Counted from the first letter of the stretch, positions 8,361-18,368 are shown. The stretch: 64,000 nucleotides of DNA from Thiocapsa marina 5811 (GCF_000223985.1 NZ_AFWV01000021.1:1-64000), one strand, 5' to 3'. The notes: generated by a model from the sequence alone, not told the origin. Program-made: numbers and translations.

Positions 8361-9813
8361 CCGTCGCAATGGGCAGGCGGATGTCGATGGGTTCGGGCGG
8401 CCGGTGTGCGCGCCTCAAGCGGTGCGCACGGTCTCGGCAGTTCATTCCGGTCACTCTTCGGCACGATCGTCATCCCGTTCGATGTGCCCATTCGCGGCAG
8501 GGGCAATCGATCGCGCTCCGACCGGCAGGAGTCTCTCAGCCCACTACGCGAGTTTGAGGGTCCAGGGATACACGGGTTACCCATACCGGGGGTGCGAGTT
8601 GGCCTTATGACGACCTGCACGCTCGTTCAACGCGAGGATCGATTCGATGGTGAGCTCGAACGGCTGGATCTTTCGTAACGAGGTCCGGAGCGGGATGGGG
8701 CATCCTCGCGGGAGCGAGACAGTCACTGCGTTCGCGAGGAGAAACAAGATCGGTTGCGTGACTTCGAGTCCCGAACCGCGGTGCGGGTCGCGGCTCCCGA
8801 TGGTTTCTATCGATCCGGCATCGCGGCAGAAGGCAGGCGCGGCCTTATTGGCCCCGGTGTGCGACGGCCTCGGGGCAACAAGCCGCAGGGAGGTCCGTCG
8901 GCAGGGATCGAATGTCGCGTTCTCGCTCGCGACAGAGGCGTCGCTTCGACCAACACAGATCGACACCAGCGTCGAATGGTGTAAGTATTTACAGACGGTT
9001 TATCTGGTTAATCCATTCATATCCACGGCAGCTTCGTCCCCCGCAACCATGCTCAATGACACACACAACAGCCCGCCACCAACACTGATCAGCGGTCAGT
9101 CCACGACCCTGGTTCTTCCCGGGCGTTGGGGTGTTTGCCGAGGCCCCCACGACCGCTCAGGCGGAGCACCCCGGCGGGTTCGGAGGTATCGGTTTGCGGT
9201 TCGTGGACACGCTCGCGCCGGACCCGTCCGAACGGGCGGGTCAAGACGACCTCATCGGCCAAGCGACCGAAGCGGCACTGCTGCGAAACCCGGTCGCCGA
9301 GATGGCCCTCCCGTTCTTGGTCTCCGCCTGGCCGATCGCGGCGCCGGAGTCCACCGACGTGCTCGAAGGGTGCTGGAGTTTGCTGGGCCGACCCGCCCTC
9401 GGCAACCAGCCCCTGCCGGTCAGTCCTCTGATGCCGCCATCCAGCGCACACCCACGGTTCTTCGTCGACAAGCAGCGGGCAACTGCGCCGCCGTGGAAAG
9501 CATCTTCCAGCGGCTACGGTTAATGAGCCAATAATCCAATACAACAGCACAACAACGAACAGAAATAGAAATAGCCATGCCTGCGAACATCGCCAAATTC
9601 GTAGAGGTCATTTTGGAAGCCATTGGCGACTTACGGGAAGGAATCTCCGGAGAGAGCCTTACTCTTAACGGGAGCCGTTTGCGAAGAGGACATCTTGATT
9701 GCTGGCTGCCAAGTGCCCTGGCCGAGTTGTTGTCGTAAGGAACCACTCGTCCGTTTCAACGCAATCTACCGCGCTTTCAAATCAACGACCGTTTTGCTCA
9801 ACGAGGTTCAATC
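8361..9813. other. Gene-poor stretch
   Basis: No convincing gene on either strand over about 1.45 kb. It holds copy 3 of the CAGCCCACTAC repeat (8537-8547). A plus-strand stretch at about 9131-9523 reads like protein (GFGGIGLRFVDTLAPDPSER, then LLRNPVAEMALPFLVSAWPI) but matches no family I recognise; it may be a decayed gene. Base composition falls from about 9530 on, marking entry into the lower-GC island. Confidence 0.4.
8537..8547 (+). repeat. Dispersed 11-mer CAGCCCACTAC, copy 3
   Basis: Exact copy; context TCTCTCAGCCCACTAC is shared with copy 2 upstream of the word. Confidence 0.6.
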
Positions 9814-10149
9814 ATGTCACAAGAAGAAGCTCAAGCACTCCTATTTGGCTTTGTAATTTTCTCTCTGATTGTAAGCGTTCTGCTATCGTCGTCCTCATCT
9901 TCTAAGGGTTACAGTGGTGGGCTGCTTTTTACGTACGGAATGGCATCGTTGTTTGGTCTCGGGCCGATCCTGTGGCCAATCGGGTTGGGGGTAGCTTTGA
10001 TCTTGATCACAGCGGCATTTTTCGCAAAGAATCTCAGCGAGATCAGCGATTCGGAAAAGCGAGAGATGACGCGTAAGAGCGTGAACCGTGCCGCATTGCT
10101 TATGACGATAATTGGCGGCGGATTTTTCATACTCGGTGTCATGGTCTGA
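9814..10149 (+). CDS. Small integral membrane protein, unknown
   Basis: A 111-residue protein, ATG at 9814 with AACGAGG upstream. Three hydrophobic segments are visible: about 10-26 (LFGFVIFSLIVSVLLSS), a central stretch about 36-67 (LLFTYGMASLFGLGPILWP, VALILITAAFFA) and a C-terminal one (LLMTIIGGGFFILGVMV). A short charged loop (KNLSEISDSEKREMTRKS) separates the last two. A serine run (SSSSSSKG) sits after the first helix. No family recognised. It lies at the left edge of an island with lower GC than the flanks, suggesting transfer. Confidence 0.65.
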   Translation: MSQEEAQALLFGFVIFSLIVSVLLSSSSSSKGYSGGLLFTYGMASLFGLGPILWPIGLGVALILITAAFFAKNLSEISDSEKREMTRKSVNRAALLMTIIGGGFFILGVMV

Positions 10150-10276
10150 GTGCGGCGTGGATAGTGCGACGAGAACTAAGGCTCTTAGCCGCCCCTGCGC
10201 TCTGGTTGTAAAAGGAAGAGATGTACCGAAACTTTAACCTTAAATTCATTTGGAAACAGCGGATCTCGAGCAGAAC

Positions 10277-12133
10277 ATGAATACTGTCGATCAAGCATTC
10301 GAAATCCATCGGCCGTCGAAACGTAATCGTCGAAATGGCTTTTGCAAAAGGCTGTCCGTCATTGGCATAGCCATAACGATCGGAGCGTCTGGAAATGCTT
10401 GCGGGGACCCAGGCTATGACCTCGTGCAAGCGGCCTTCGCCGGCGATGGGGCGGACGTTGAACGTCTGCTCGCCGCGGGAGTCCCAGTCAATGCTCGCGC
10501 CGGCGACGCCTCCACGGCACTCATCTCGGCTTCCCAAGCCGGACATACGGAAGTCGTCAAAGTACTCATCGCCGCCGGCGCAGAGCCAGACGCGAGAGCT
10601 AAGAAAGGCATTACTGCCCTAACCCAAGCGACCCAATCCGGCCATTCCGAGATTGTCGAGGCTTTATTAGATGCCGGTGCCGACCCGGATCTCGCCCGAG
10701 ATGACGGTACTACGCCGCTTTTAATCGCATCACAGTTCAATGATCTCGATGTCTTAGATGCTCTTCTCAAAGCAGGGGCCGACGTCAATGCGAAGCGGCA
10801 GGATGGCTCCGTCGCCCTCATTCCCGCGGCAGCTGCTGGAAATATCGAAGTCACAAGTCGGCTCCTTGATGCCGGTGCCGACGTCAAAGCGATGAACGGT
10901 AACGGCGCGACCGCACTGTACGCCGCCGTCAGCACCGGGCGGCCGGACCTTGTGAAACTCCTGATCGACGCCGGCTCCGACGTGAACACAAAAGCAAAAG
11001 GGGGCTTCACGCCCCTGATCCAAGCGGTACTGCGGCCCGGGAACCGCGGCGTCGTGGATCTTCTGCTCGGCAATGGGGCGGCCGTCGACGACACGTCTGA
11101 TGACGGCACGACAGCCCTCATGGCGGCAGCCCATTCCGGGGACGTGGAGGTCGTCACCGAATTGGTGCGTGCCCGGGCGAACGTCAATGCCAGGAGAAGT
11201 CACGGCGCCACCGCGCTACACAATGCAGCCGCTGGAGGACATTCAGAGATTATCAAAGCGTTGGTGGCCGCAAATGCCGACATCGACGCTAAAGCCGCGA
11301 GCTCCACGAAAGAAGGGAGGAACGAGGCCACAGCCTTGGAAGTCGCAGCGCATCTTGGTCACCGGGATGCCGTCAGAGTGCTCCTGGCTGCAGGGCCTGA
11401 TTTGACCGCCGCCTCAAACCCGATCCCGCTCGCCATCAACATGATCCAATCCAAACTCGTGGAAGGAGGGTTCGGCTCCTTAGTTGTCGACGGAGAACTG
11501 GGTTCCAAGACCCGAGATGCATTTGCGAGATATCAGAAAACAGCGGGCCTCGATGTGACTGGCGACCCTGACCCACCAACGCTTCGCCTCCTCTTCTTCG
11601 AATCGAAAGATGCAAGCGCCGCAGCCAATGGCGAGCAGTTGGCAAGCGCTTCCCATCCGTCGATAGCGAGGGATCAGCCGCAGAAACCGGACCAGGAGGT
11701 GTCGGAAGCTGAACGGCAGGTTATCTACTATAAAGCTATAGGAAAAGACCTGGTAGCGGCCGTGGAGCTTGGGAAGACGCTGCAGCGAATGGCTCCGCAG
11801 GTGAACCTATCAGTCAAAATCGTCGGGGACAAATTGATTCCGCTTGCTGCGGATCTCGAACGACCCGGCTCATATGGCGCTGATCTCCGTAAATTGGAAA
11901 AGCAGTTGCGGAAGGGTGCCAATCAGGCCCTCGTGGTCATTCAGGGCTTTAAGGCTCCCACAACCGCTCCTGACGGATATGATGCGTTGCAGTGGCGACT
12001 CATCCAAGGACCAGGAGAACCTGGGGAGGTCGTGCCCGCCTATCAGCGCGGGAGAACGCTCTTGTCCTACTGCGAAGCGAACGGGCTTGTCGAAGCGTGT
12101 GACTTACTAAGACAATTCCCCGGGCCAGACTGA
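10277..12133 (+). CDS. Exported ankyrin-repeat protein with PG-binding domain
   Basis: A 618-residue protein; ATG 10277 chosen (an upstream in-frame TTG at 10250 is less likely). A basic N-terminus with a hydrophobic stretch (SVIGIAITIGASGNACG) suggests export, possibly as a lipoprotein. Residues about 40-375 form ten or so ankyrin repeats with the usual pattern (GHTEVVKVLIAAGAEPDARA, GHSEIVEALLDAGADPDLAR, GRPDLVKLLIDAGSDVNTKA). Residues about 385-440 are a PG_binding_1-like domain (GSLVVDGELGSKTRDAFARY). The last 170 residues are a helical/alpha-beta region of unknown fold (LQRMAPQVNLSVKIVGDKLI, ALVVIQGFKAPTTAPDGYDA). The PG-binding module links it to the next gene and to the one at 980-1861. 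Likely a periplasmic protein-binding scaffold. Confidence 0.8.
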   Translation: MNTVDQAFEIHRPSKRNRRNGFCKRLSVIGIAITIGASGNACGDPGYDLVQAAFAGDGADVERLLAAGVPVNARAGDASTALISASQAGHTEVVKVLIAAGAEPDARAKKGITALTQATQSGHSEIVEALLDAGADPDLARDDGTTPLLIASQFNDLDVLDALLKAGADVNAKRQDGSVALIPAAAAGNIEVTSRLLDAGADVKAMNGNGATALYAAVSTGRPDLVKLLIDAGSDVNTKAKGGFTPLIQAVLRPGNRGVVDLLLGNGAAVDDTSDDGTTALMAAAHSGDVEVVTELVRARANVNARRSHGATALHNAAAGGHSEIIKALVAANADIDAKAASSTKEGRNEATALEVAAHLGHRDAVRVLLAAGPDLTAASNPIPLAINMIQSKLVEGGFGSLVVDGELGSKTRDAFARYQKTAGLDVTGDPDPPTLRLLFFESKDASAAANGEQLASASHPSIARDQPQKPDQEVSEAERQVIYYKAIGKDLVAAVELGKTLQRMAPQVNLSVKIVGDKLIPLAADLERPGSYGADLRKLEKQLRKGANQALVVIQGFKAPTTAPDGYDALQWRLIQGPGEPGEVVPAYQRGRTLLSYCEANGLVEACDLLRQFPGPD

Positions 12134-12194
12134 GAAGCCGGTTATCGCGGCAACGAAGCGGTGTTCCCTATTGCACCATCAGGGAGAAGACGGC

Positions 12195-13091
12195 ATGAAC
12201 GTTAGTAAGCTTATACTTCTGTGCGTAGTCGTGTCGGTTGTCGGCTTAACTTCGACCTTGGAAGTTCGGGCATCAGTGTCCGATCCGATCATTGCGGATC
12301 TTCAAGCAAAGTTGCTGATTGCCGGATTTAGTCCGGGACCAGCGGATGGATATTGGGGAGGAAAAACAGAAGCCGCCCTGAAGGCGTTTCAAGAAGCCGG
12401 TGGTTTGCCTTCTAGCGGGCGGCTCGATGCTGAAACTGCAGCGCGCTTGGAGATCGATATTCCGGGCACGGAGGGAACTCCTCAGGACATCCATGACTTG
12501 ATCGACGCCGGGAAGGTAGAGGTCAAAGCGTCCGCTCGGGCAATGGATCTAGTCGGCATCGAGCTGCGGTCAGGGAGGCCTTACTCGATCAGCGTACGTA
12601 TCCCACTCGGCACCTATTTTACCGCGGGGTCTCCAGATCTACAGAACATGCTGACTACCAAGGAGGTTATCCGCAGTCTTAACAGCGAGGACTGGGTTTC
12701 AATAAGTATCCAGGCTGCGAGCACAGACCGTCAAAGAGGAATTCCCGGGGGCGACGTGCGACTCAAGGTTCAGAAGCTACCGGGAACGTCCGAACTACCC
12801 AAACTGTTTCCTGTGTTCTCCTCCTCAGGGGCGTCATATCCGGTACTGCAGGCGGCGATCTGGATCGTCACCGACAATTCCACATTTGAAGAACTCGCGG
12901 TGTTGATTCAGAGTCAGGACGGTTTCTCTGCGACCCGCAGTATCAATGAGCCGGAGGTTGCAAGGGCGATGCGGATTTGTAGTGAGGCGGGTATCGACAT
13001 AAAAGCTAGAAAGATTTGGAGTGATCGAGCAACGATTCGGGGCGAGTTAGCCGACGAGACACTAAAGGAGTGGTTGGAACAGGACCCCTAG
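12195..13091 (+). CDS. Secreted peptidoglycan-binding-domain protein (paralogue 2)
   Basis: A 298-residue protein starting at ATG 12195 behind AGGGAG (12181-12186). Signal peptide MNVSKLILLCVVVSVVGLTS, then a PG_binding_1 domain (about 35-85: DPIIADLQAKLLIAGFSPGP, DGYWGGKTEAALKAFQEAGG). The C-terminal module is shared with the protein at 980-1861: YSISVRIPLGTYF, EDWVSISIQAAS, LQAAIWIVTDNSTFEELAVL and IWSDRATIRGELAD align along its length. It lies 61 bp after the ankyrin gene, so the two are probably co-transcribed. GC is lower than in paralogue 1, suggesting separate acquisition rather than recent local duplication. Function unknown. Confidence 0.8.
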   Translation: MNVSKLILLCVVVSVVGLTSTLEVRASVSDPIIADLQAKLLIAGFSPGPADGYWGGKTEAALKAFQEAGGLPSSGRLDAETAARLEIDIPGTEGTPQDIHDLIDAGKVEVKASARAMDLVGIELRSGRPYSISVRIPLGTYFTAGSPDLQNMLTTKEVIRSLNSEDWVSISIQAASTDRQRGIPGGDVRLKVQKLPGTSELPKLFPVFSSSGASYPVLQAAIWIVTDNSTFEELAVLIQSQDGFSATRSINEPEVARAMRICSEAGIDIKARKIWSDRATIRGELADETLKEWLEQDP

Positions 13092-13368
13092 CTTTTCGTT
13101 CCAGGAACAGGGAAGGGTTCCTTGGCTCGAACGTATTTCGGCAATGATGACTGGTTAGACGCGAATGCGGTAGTCGAATGGCTCTTCGCCAGCTTTGCGG
13201 AGATCCCGTGCGGCAAACGACCGGAGCTGAAAGGGACGGGATGCTTTGCGACATTGCTCGGTGATTCGGCCTTGATGTCGTGAACTTGGGTGTGCGTTGG
13301 CTCATTCCCATGAGCAAGGACGGTTCGTCCAGAAACTCTTTGATTAATCGGGGGTGTCGGGGAGAGCT

Positions 13369-14754
13369 ATGATTAAGTGCCTGAAGGTCTGTAGAATTAA
13401 TGGCGGCGCCCAAGGTGAGGATATTGGGCTGCTGATGGGGGACCTTATACTTAGCTACGACGGTGCTCCCGTTAGGACGAACCTGCAACTGTCCAATGCC
13501 GTCTATTCTGCTCAGCGAAGAAACAAAGACTCCGCAACAGTGATCGTTCGTCGTGATGGACTTCTGATCGCTTTGGAGGCGAATCCCCGCCGAGAACTTG
13601 GGATCGGCTGCGAGGAAGTGGACGTTGCAGACGACCTATCGGTTGGGAGTAGTGCTTTAGGGGGCACTCGAGATTTAACTCCGGGTCAGGCTCTGTCGGA
13701 TAAGAAGAAAGGGAGCAGTCCATTTAGGGAGTTGTTCGTAGGCGTTATTGCGGTTGCATTAGGGTGTTTATTTCTCTACATGAGCACGGTTTCCGCCGAA
13801 GGGTCGATGCAAGCCCTCCTTGGCGGCGTGGTCTTTTTAATTGCCGGATCTCTTTCTATCCTGGCTGGCGCCTCAAGGTTGTTGGACTCGCGATCCCGTC
13901 GCGGGGTAGCGGATCTTGATAAGGCCGCCGATCAAGCGGTGATGGCCGTGAGCAAGTTCGAGAAGGCTTGCGGAAAGTATGCGGAGGGAAATTACGATGA
14001 AGCACGGAGGCTTTTTCGGGAACAGGTGGATGAGAAGCCGGATTCCGATCTCGGAAAGGCAGCGAAAGTCCAGCTCAGGTTTCTTGGGGCAAACCCGTTG
14101 CCATGGCTACCTGTGTGGCCAATTGCGTTGATTGGGATACTCTTTTTCAGTAATGCCCCACGGGGTGTTTATTTAGCTCCAAGCATCCCCGACCTGTATA
14201 GGCTCGGCCCCTATTGGGTTGTTGGGATTCTGACACTCTATTGGCTGATTCATTCGTTCGTCTGGCCTACTGTGTTCGATGCTAGTCAGCGTTTTGCGAG
14301 CGCGGTTGGTTGGCTATGGTTCATCGGTATTTCGACTTTAATTATCGGACTCTTGGAAGCGGCTCAGATTATTGCCCTACTGGACCTCGCGCAGGAAGAC
14401 GTTGTGTACATTATAGCAACAGGGGCTGTGGTGCTGTTGGTAGCCTTGGCCGCAGGAAGAGCTCCGCCACTGGTTGGGCTTATGATATTGATCTTCGCAT
14501 CCCTGGCATGGGCCGTTGATACCGCCTTAGTCTTGTCCATAGTAGCCGTTTCGTTCGTTAGTTCACACGTCGCAGTTGAGCCAGTTTTCTATGGTTGGGC
14601 GGTTGTTCACTTAATCGCACTTTCGTCCTTATTGCGAGGCGTGGGCGGAGCCAGGGCGCTTTATGCTTTGAGTAGGGAATCATTCTCAGAAAACGCCTCT
14701 TGGGAGTTGGTAGGGGGCAAAGGCACGGGCACAGCCGGAGAAAAGAAGTATTAA
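13369..14754 (+). CDS. PDZ-domain polytopic membrane protein
   Basis: A 461-residue protein; ATG 13369 follows GGGGAGAG at ideal spacing. The N-terminus is a PDZ-like domain (about 5-80: LKVCRINGGAQGEDIGLLMG, DLILSYDGAPV, ATVIVRRDGLLI). A helix pair follows (about 120-170, FVGVIAVALGCLFLYMSTVS and a second), then a TPR-like cytoplasmic patch (FEKACGKYAEGNYDEARRLF) and six or more transmembrane helices to the end (WPIALIGILFF, YWVVGILTLYWLIHSFVW, TLIIGLLEAAQIIALLDL, AVVLLVALAAGRAPPLVGLM). No protease catalytic residues are visible. Gap 13092-13368 has no gene. It converges with the HipA relic. Confidence 0.7.
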   Translation: MIKCLKVCRINGGAQGEDIGLLMGDLILSYDGAPVRTNLQLSNAVYSAQRRNKDSATVIVRRDGLLIALEANPRRELGIGCEEVDVADDLSVGSSALGGTRDLTPGQALSDKKKGSSPFRELFVGVIAVALGCLFLYMSTVSAEGSMQALLGGVVFLIAGSLSILAGASRLLDSRSRRGVADLDKAADQAVMAVSKFEKACGKYAEGNYDEARRLFREQVDEKPDSDLGKAAKVQLRFLGANPLPWLPVWPIALIGILFFSNAPRGVYLAPSIPDLYRLGPYWVVGILTLYWLIHSFVWPTVFDASQRFASAVGWLWFIGISTLIIGLLEAAQIIALLDLAQEDVVYIIATGAVVLLVALAAGRAPPLVGLMILIFASLAWAVDTALVLSIVAVSFVSSHVAVEPVFYGWAVVHLIALSSLLRGVGGARALYALSRESFSENASWELVGGKGTGTAGEKKY

Positions 14755-14769
14755 ATAGGGACTGATCAT

Positions 14770-15350
14770 CATACGAGAATGCTGCGGTCGCTTCCAAACA
14801 CGCGGTCAGTCGGGGGTCGCACTGCTGACCTTTGGCCAGCATCGCCCGACTGGCCTCGCCGCCGGTGCGGTGCTGTGGGCAGATGTCGTAGGCCGGGGTC
14901 AGCCGATCGCTTTGGCCATTGCAGAAGGCTGCGTGATTGCGGGCACGCTCGTCGGTATTGTCTGAAACGACATTCATCACAATGCTCCATTCAGCTCCAC
15001 GAGTGCCTGACGCGAATCGGCGAATTCTCGGCGTACGCCGTGCGCCAGATCCTCGTAGCTGGCCAAGGGCGCTTCCATCTTGCGCAGGCCGATGAGAATA
15101 GGGGTGAAGAACATGATCCGGCGCTGCCATCCCGTGCGATCGCGGACGCGTTCGATACTCTCGACCAGTAGTATGGTGCGGTGCAGGGCCTGGGTCAGGG
15201 CAACCGCGCCAACGTCCGCGCCTGCCCGATCCGCCAGACGCATCGCCAGATGTTCGGCCTTGACCAGGTTGTACAGATCGGCCCGGCTGGAAAGCCTGGC
15301 GGTGAGTTCCAGACCCCGAAACGCCTGTTTGCAGTCATGAGCGCCCGGAC
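14770..15350 (-). pseudogene. HipA-family kinase relic, frameshifted and truncated at both ends
   Basis: Two adjoining minus-strand frames together read as the middle and C-terminal part of a HipA-type serine/threonine kinase toxin. Frame 1 (about 15350-14977) has LYNLVKAEHLAMRLADRAGA and LTQALHRTILLVESIERVRD, then FADSRQALVELNGAL and a stop at 14977. Frame 2 resumes at about 14990 with MNVVSDNTDERARNHAAFCN and LTPAYDICPQHRTGGEASRA, the HipA catalytic-loop region and the LTPAYD motif. Homologues read ELFGRIVxNxLVxNTDDHARNHA continuously, so a frameshift near 14980-14990 is inferred. The N-terminal third and the last ~60 residues are missing. No hipB was found. Confidence 0.7.
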
Positions 15351-17433
15351 GGCGCGGCCGGCTTGACGAGTCGAAACCCCAAATACCCGCGACAGACCGT
15401 GGGATGGTAATCGCAGCGGTTGCTGCACCGGGGATACTCCGGGGACAGGTTGTTCCAGCTTCCGCCCCGAGCGACCCGGGTGGCTCCTTGGTTTGGTCCT
15501 TGGGGGTCGAGGGGCCGGGGCGGATCGGTGGATTCCGACTGGTCCTCCCACCATTCATCGATCTCATCCGCCGGATGGTCCGCATTGTCCGCATCCACAT
15601 CCTGGTCCCGGGCGTTCTCATCGTCCGGGATTTCCGGCGCGTCTGGATCGAGGGCGTACCAATCCGCGCACCATTCCTCGACGTTGCCGCTCTGGTTGTA
15701 GGTCCAGTACCCGGAGACGCCGAGCGGATACCCAGAGACCGGACAGGTGGTGTGGCTGCCTCGGCTGCCGTGGTAGCGCACGCGTGTCGCGTCGCAGGCG
15801 TTGCCCCACGGAAAGCTCAGCCCCCGGGGTCCGCAGGCCGCCTTCTCCCATTGCGCCTCGGTCGGGAGCTGACACCCGGCCCAGTGTGCATAGGCGAGTG
15901 CATCATGCCAGGAGACGCAGACTACCGGATGGTCGGCCTTGTCTGCCGGGAAGCGGCGGCCCTGCCACACCGCCGGGGCGGCGCGAAGCTCGGAGTGGTC
16001 CGGTGGGGGGTGTCCGGTCGCCTCGACGAAACGCAGATACTGCGCGTTGGTCACTGCGTACACGCCGATCCAATACGCGGACAGCAGCACCCGACGGGGT
16101 CCGCATGGTTGGATCTGCATCCTGAGCTCCCCCGCCGGCACGAGCACCATGACCGAGCCATCCCGCACGTTGACCGCGAGGGGTGGTCTGATGACGGATC
16201 CGCGGCGCTTGCTATCTCTGAGGAGACAGCGGTCACCGCCTCGGGAGGCGACTCCGGCCGGCCGCGGCAGGACGCGCCTGCGGCCTTGCGGTGCGTGGAT
16301 CGGACTCGCGGGCCCGGCTGCCGTTGCCGCGACGGCATCGGCAACGACGGCATCGGCAACGACGGCTCGAAACGCATCGAGGATGCGCAGCAGGGCGTTG
16401 GTATCCGTGACATGCGACTCAGTAAGGGTTCCGGAGCCACTGCGAACACCTGGGCCAACAGCGTCCCGTCCTCGTCTTGCAACAATGCGAGGCGCGTGAG
16501 ATCACCCGTGATGAGGGTGTAGAGTGCCTCCAGCGCCGGTGTGGCCGCATGCCGCCCCTGCGTGGCGATCAGTCGCTCGAGCGCCCGCGACTCACATCGC
16601 GCCCAAGCGGCGAAGATCGCATCGTTCAGCAGTGCATCGTCCGGGCGGATCGCCCTGGCCAAGACGACCACCGCTCGCATCACGTCCGTCGCGGCGTACA
16701 TGACCGCCAGGTCCAGGATCGCGTGGGCGAGGGCGGTCGGGACCGGGCGTGGCGCCGGCCAACCAAGATCGGCGAGAACACTCGCCAACTGAGGCCGATG
16801 CCCGTCCGCGAGCTCCCGCCACAGGGCCTCGATCTGCGCGCCGTCTCGGGTCGGGGACAGTTGCAGCAGCAACTTGCCGGCTGGATGACCGGGTCTTCTG
16901 AGTGCGCGTGCGAGGGAAATCGCACCGGCGGGACCCGGCCGGCGATCCGGCTCGCTCAGCCGCGGGATGAGCTCGGACCACTGGCACCGCGTCCAGGCGA
17001 GATAGAGGCGATCGTTGGCCGCCAGATCGTCAGGCGGGATGGCGCCGGCGAAGGCAGCCCCTGCACGCACCAGGTTCACCCTGTATCTCAGGTTCGTCAA
17101 CACGAGAACGCGACGGACAGTTTCGAGCGGGGGCGGGCGTCGTGCGGGCCATCCGAGCTTGGCGAGGACGCCCGCCAGGGCGACGTCGGGACGGTCTGCC
17201 AGGGCGCCCCAGAGTGCCTCGATCTTGTCGGCGTCCGTTTCCGGAGACAGCCCGGCAAGCGCCTGGATGATCTCCGCCGAGCTCGGGTGCTTTTGCGCCA
17301 AGGCCTCGGCCAGGGTCAGCACCCCTGCCGGGTCCGGTGTCGCCATGAGCACGTCGATGAGCTTACGCTCATGAGAGTCGTCACCCTCAGGCGGGTCCTG
17401 TAGACGCCGTTCGCGAGCCTCGTCCAAGGTCAT
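15335..17433 (-). pseudogene. Helical-repeat protein with C-terminal FGE domain, frameshifted
   Basis: From ATG 17433 (GGGGGGCGAT upstream) about 330 residues form repeated alpha-helical units with a recurring phrase (IEALWGALADRPDVALAGVL and IEALWRELADGHRPQLASVL, each followed by LGWPA.RP.P). The frame then degenerates. A frame one nucleotide off carries on: DTNALLRILDAFRAVVAD, then RDGSVMVLVPAGELRMQIQP and a full FGE-sulfatase domain (VVCVSWHDALAYAHWAGCQL, LPTEAQWEKAACG, YNQSGNVEEWCADWY, ARGGSWNNLSPEYPRCSNRC, YLGFRLVKPA) to the stop at 15335. The shift lies at about 16405-16435. If real, the gene is split; a short separate FGE protein from ATG 16168 remains possible. The FGE part also has an acidic insert (DDENARDQDVDADNADHPAD). 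Confidence 0.75.
16336..16365. repeat. 15-bp tandem repeat inside the FGE fusion
   Basis: Two tandem copies of catcggcaacgacgg, encoding VVADA-VVADA-type repeats on the minus strand close to the frameshift. The unit is a multiple of three, so it does not itself explain the frame change. Confidence 0.7.
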
Positions 17434-17754
17434 TCGGATCGCCCCCCCGGAGATGCTGTAAGAAGACGCGATTCGCAACGCACGTGCGCCGCATGGTTCT
17501 GGTCCGGGTCTAGCCGGTGTCTGCAGGACGTGGCAAGCGCATGGCTGGTCTACGCCGTCAGCCGCGCAGAGTCACCCGAGCATCCGCCCCGAGGAGCTCG
17601 ATTCGAAGTGATCCGGTCTCGGAGGGAGACGACCCAACCACGAACGCAGGGATCGACCGCGAGGCGGCCACGATAGACTTAGCCCCAAATCGTAGACGGC
17701 CGGCTCCATCCATCCGCCGGAATCAGGCCGCGCGTCGCGTCGGGGTCTTCGGGT

Positions 17755-17890
17755 GTGGCACGCACGCACCACTTGCTTCACACGCACCGATCCAAGCGGC
17801 TTGGGCGTTTTCGATCGCCGCGGCCGCCTCGGCCGCGGTTCGACCCCGAGCTTCGTCCTCATCGCTCCAAGCGATCTCGATGAGATTGCG
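17755..17890 (-). pseudogene. Possible HicB-like antitoxin fragment
   Basis: A minus-strand stretch without its own start reads NLIEIAWSDEDEA followed directly by RGRTAAEAAAAIENAQAAWI. HicB-fold antitoxins have WSxED followed, after a stretch absent here, by a G-x-T-x-x-E-A helix. The similarity is short, so this is tentative. Confidence 0.3.
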
Positions 17891-17918
17891 GTTCGTAGGT
17901 TGTCTACGGACTTGCGGA

Positions 17919-18368
17919 TCATCCTTGGATATGCCAAGACGCTTTATAAGGCAGATCGAGCATCGTCATGGCGAAGGTCTTGATGTCGAGCGCGGAGTGG
18001 CTGAAGGGACTCTCGCCCGCGAATCGCATTAGGTACCAGTAGACGAACAGAAAATCGTAGGCGGCCGGGTAGCCCACGAAGACCGGCTTGCCGGGCAAGG
18101 CCTTGAGCCAGGCCACGTAGCGCGGCATGACCTCGGACGGCGCCGCCGGATCGAGTCTTGACTGCTCCCAAGCCGCGGGATTGCGTCGCCACCAGGCCAT
18201 GGTCTTCGGATGCCCGGATGCGCCGTCCAGCAGGGTCAAGTTGGCCGCAAAGGTCTCGATCAGGGTGCCGTCCGGCGTGAAGGCCGCGGACCCGAGGCTC
18301 AACATCGAATGGGGTCCGGGGATGGGTCCATCGGCTTCGATGTCGGTGGAGACATAGATTTCCTGCAT
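17919..18368 (-). pseudogene. DnaQ-fold 3'-5' exoribonuclease-like protein, C-truncated
   Basis: Starts at ATG 18368 behind GGAGGGTG. The N-terminal [20 protein letters not shown] contains the DxE motif (Exo I) of DEDD exonucleases, followed by [11 protein letters not shown] middle part follows: [40 protein letters not shown] (Exo II-like, ending Y-D) and [20 protein letters not shown]. The frame ends at [13 protein letters not shown], 149 residues. In relatives a further 40 residues with the HxAxxD (Exo III) motif follow; they are absent from all frames here. It is therefore probably inactive or a recent truncation. It is divergently oriented to the MoxR gene cluster, with about 270 bp between. 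Confidence 0.7.

Noticed and set aside
8647-9534. Long plus-strand open frame in the gene-poor region
   Set aside because: No ribosome binding site, no recognisable domain, composition unlike a protein, and it changes character along its length.
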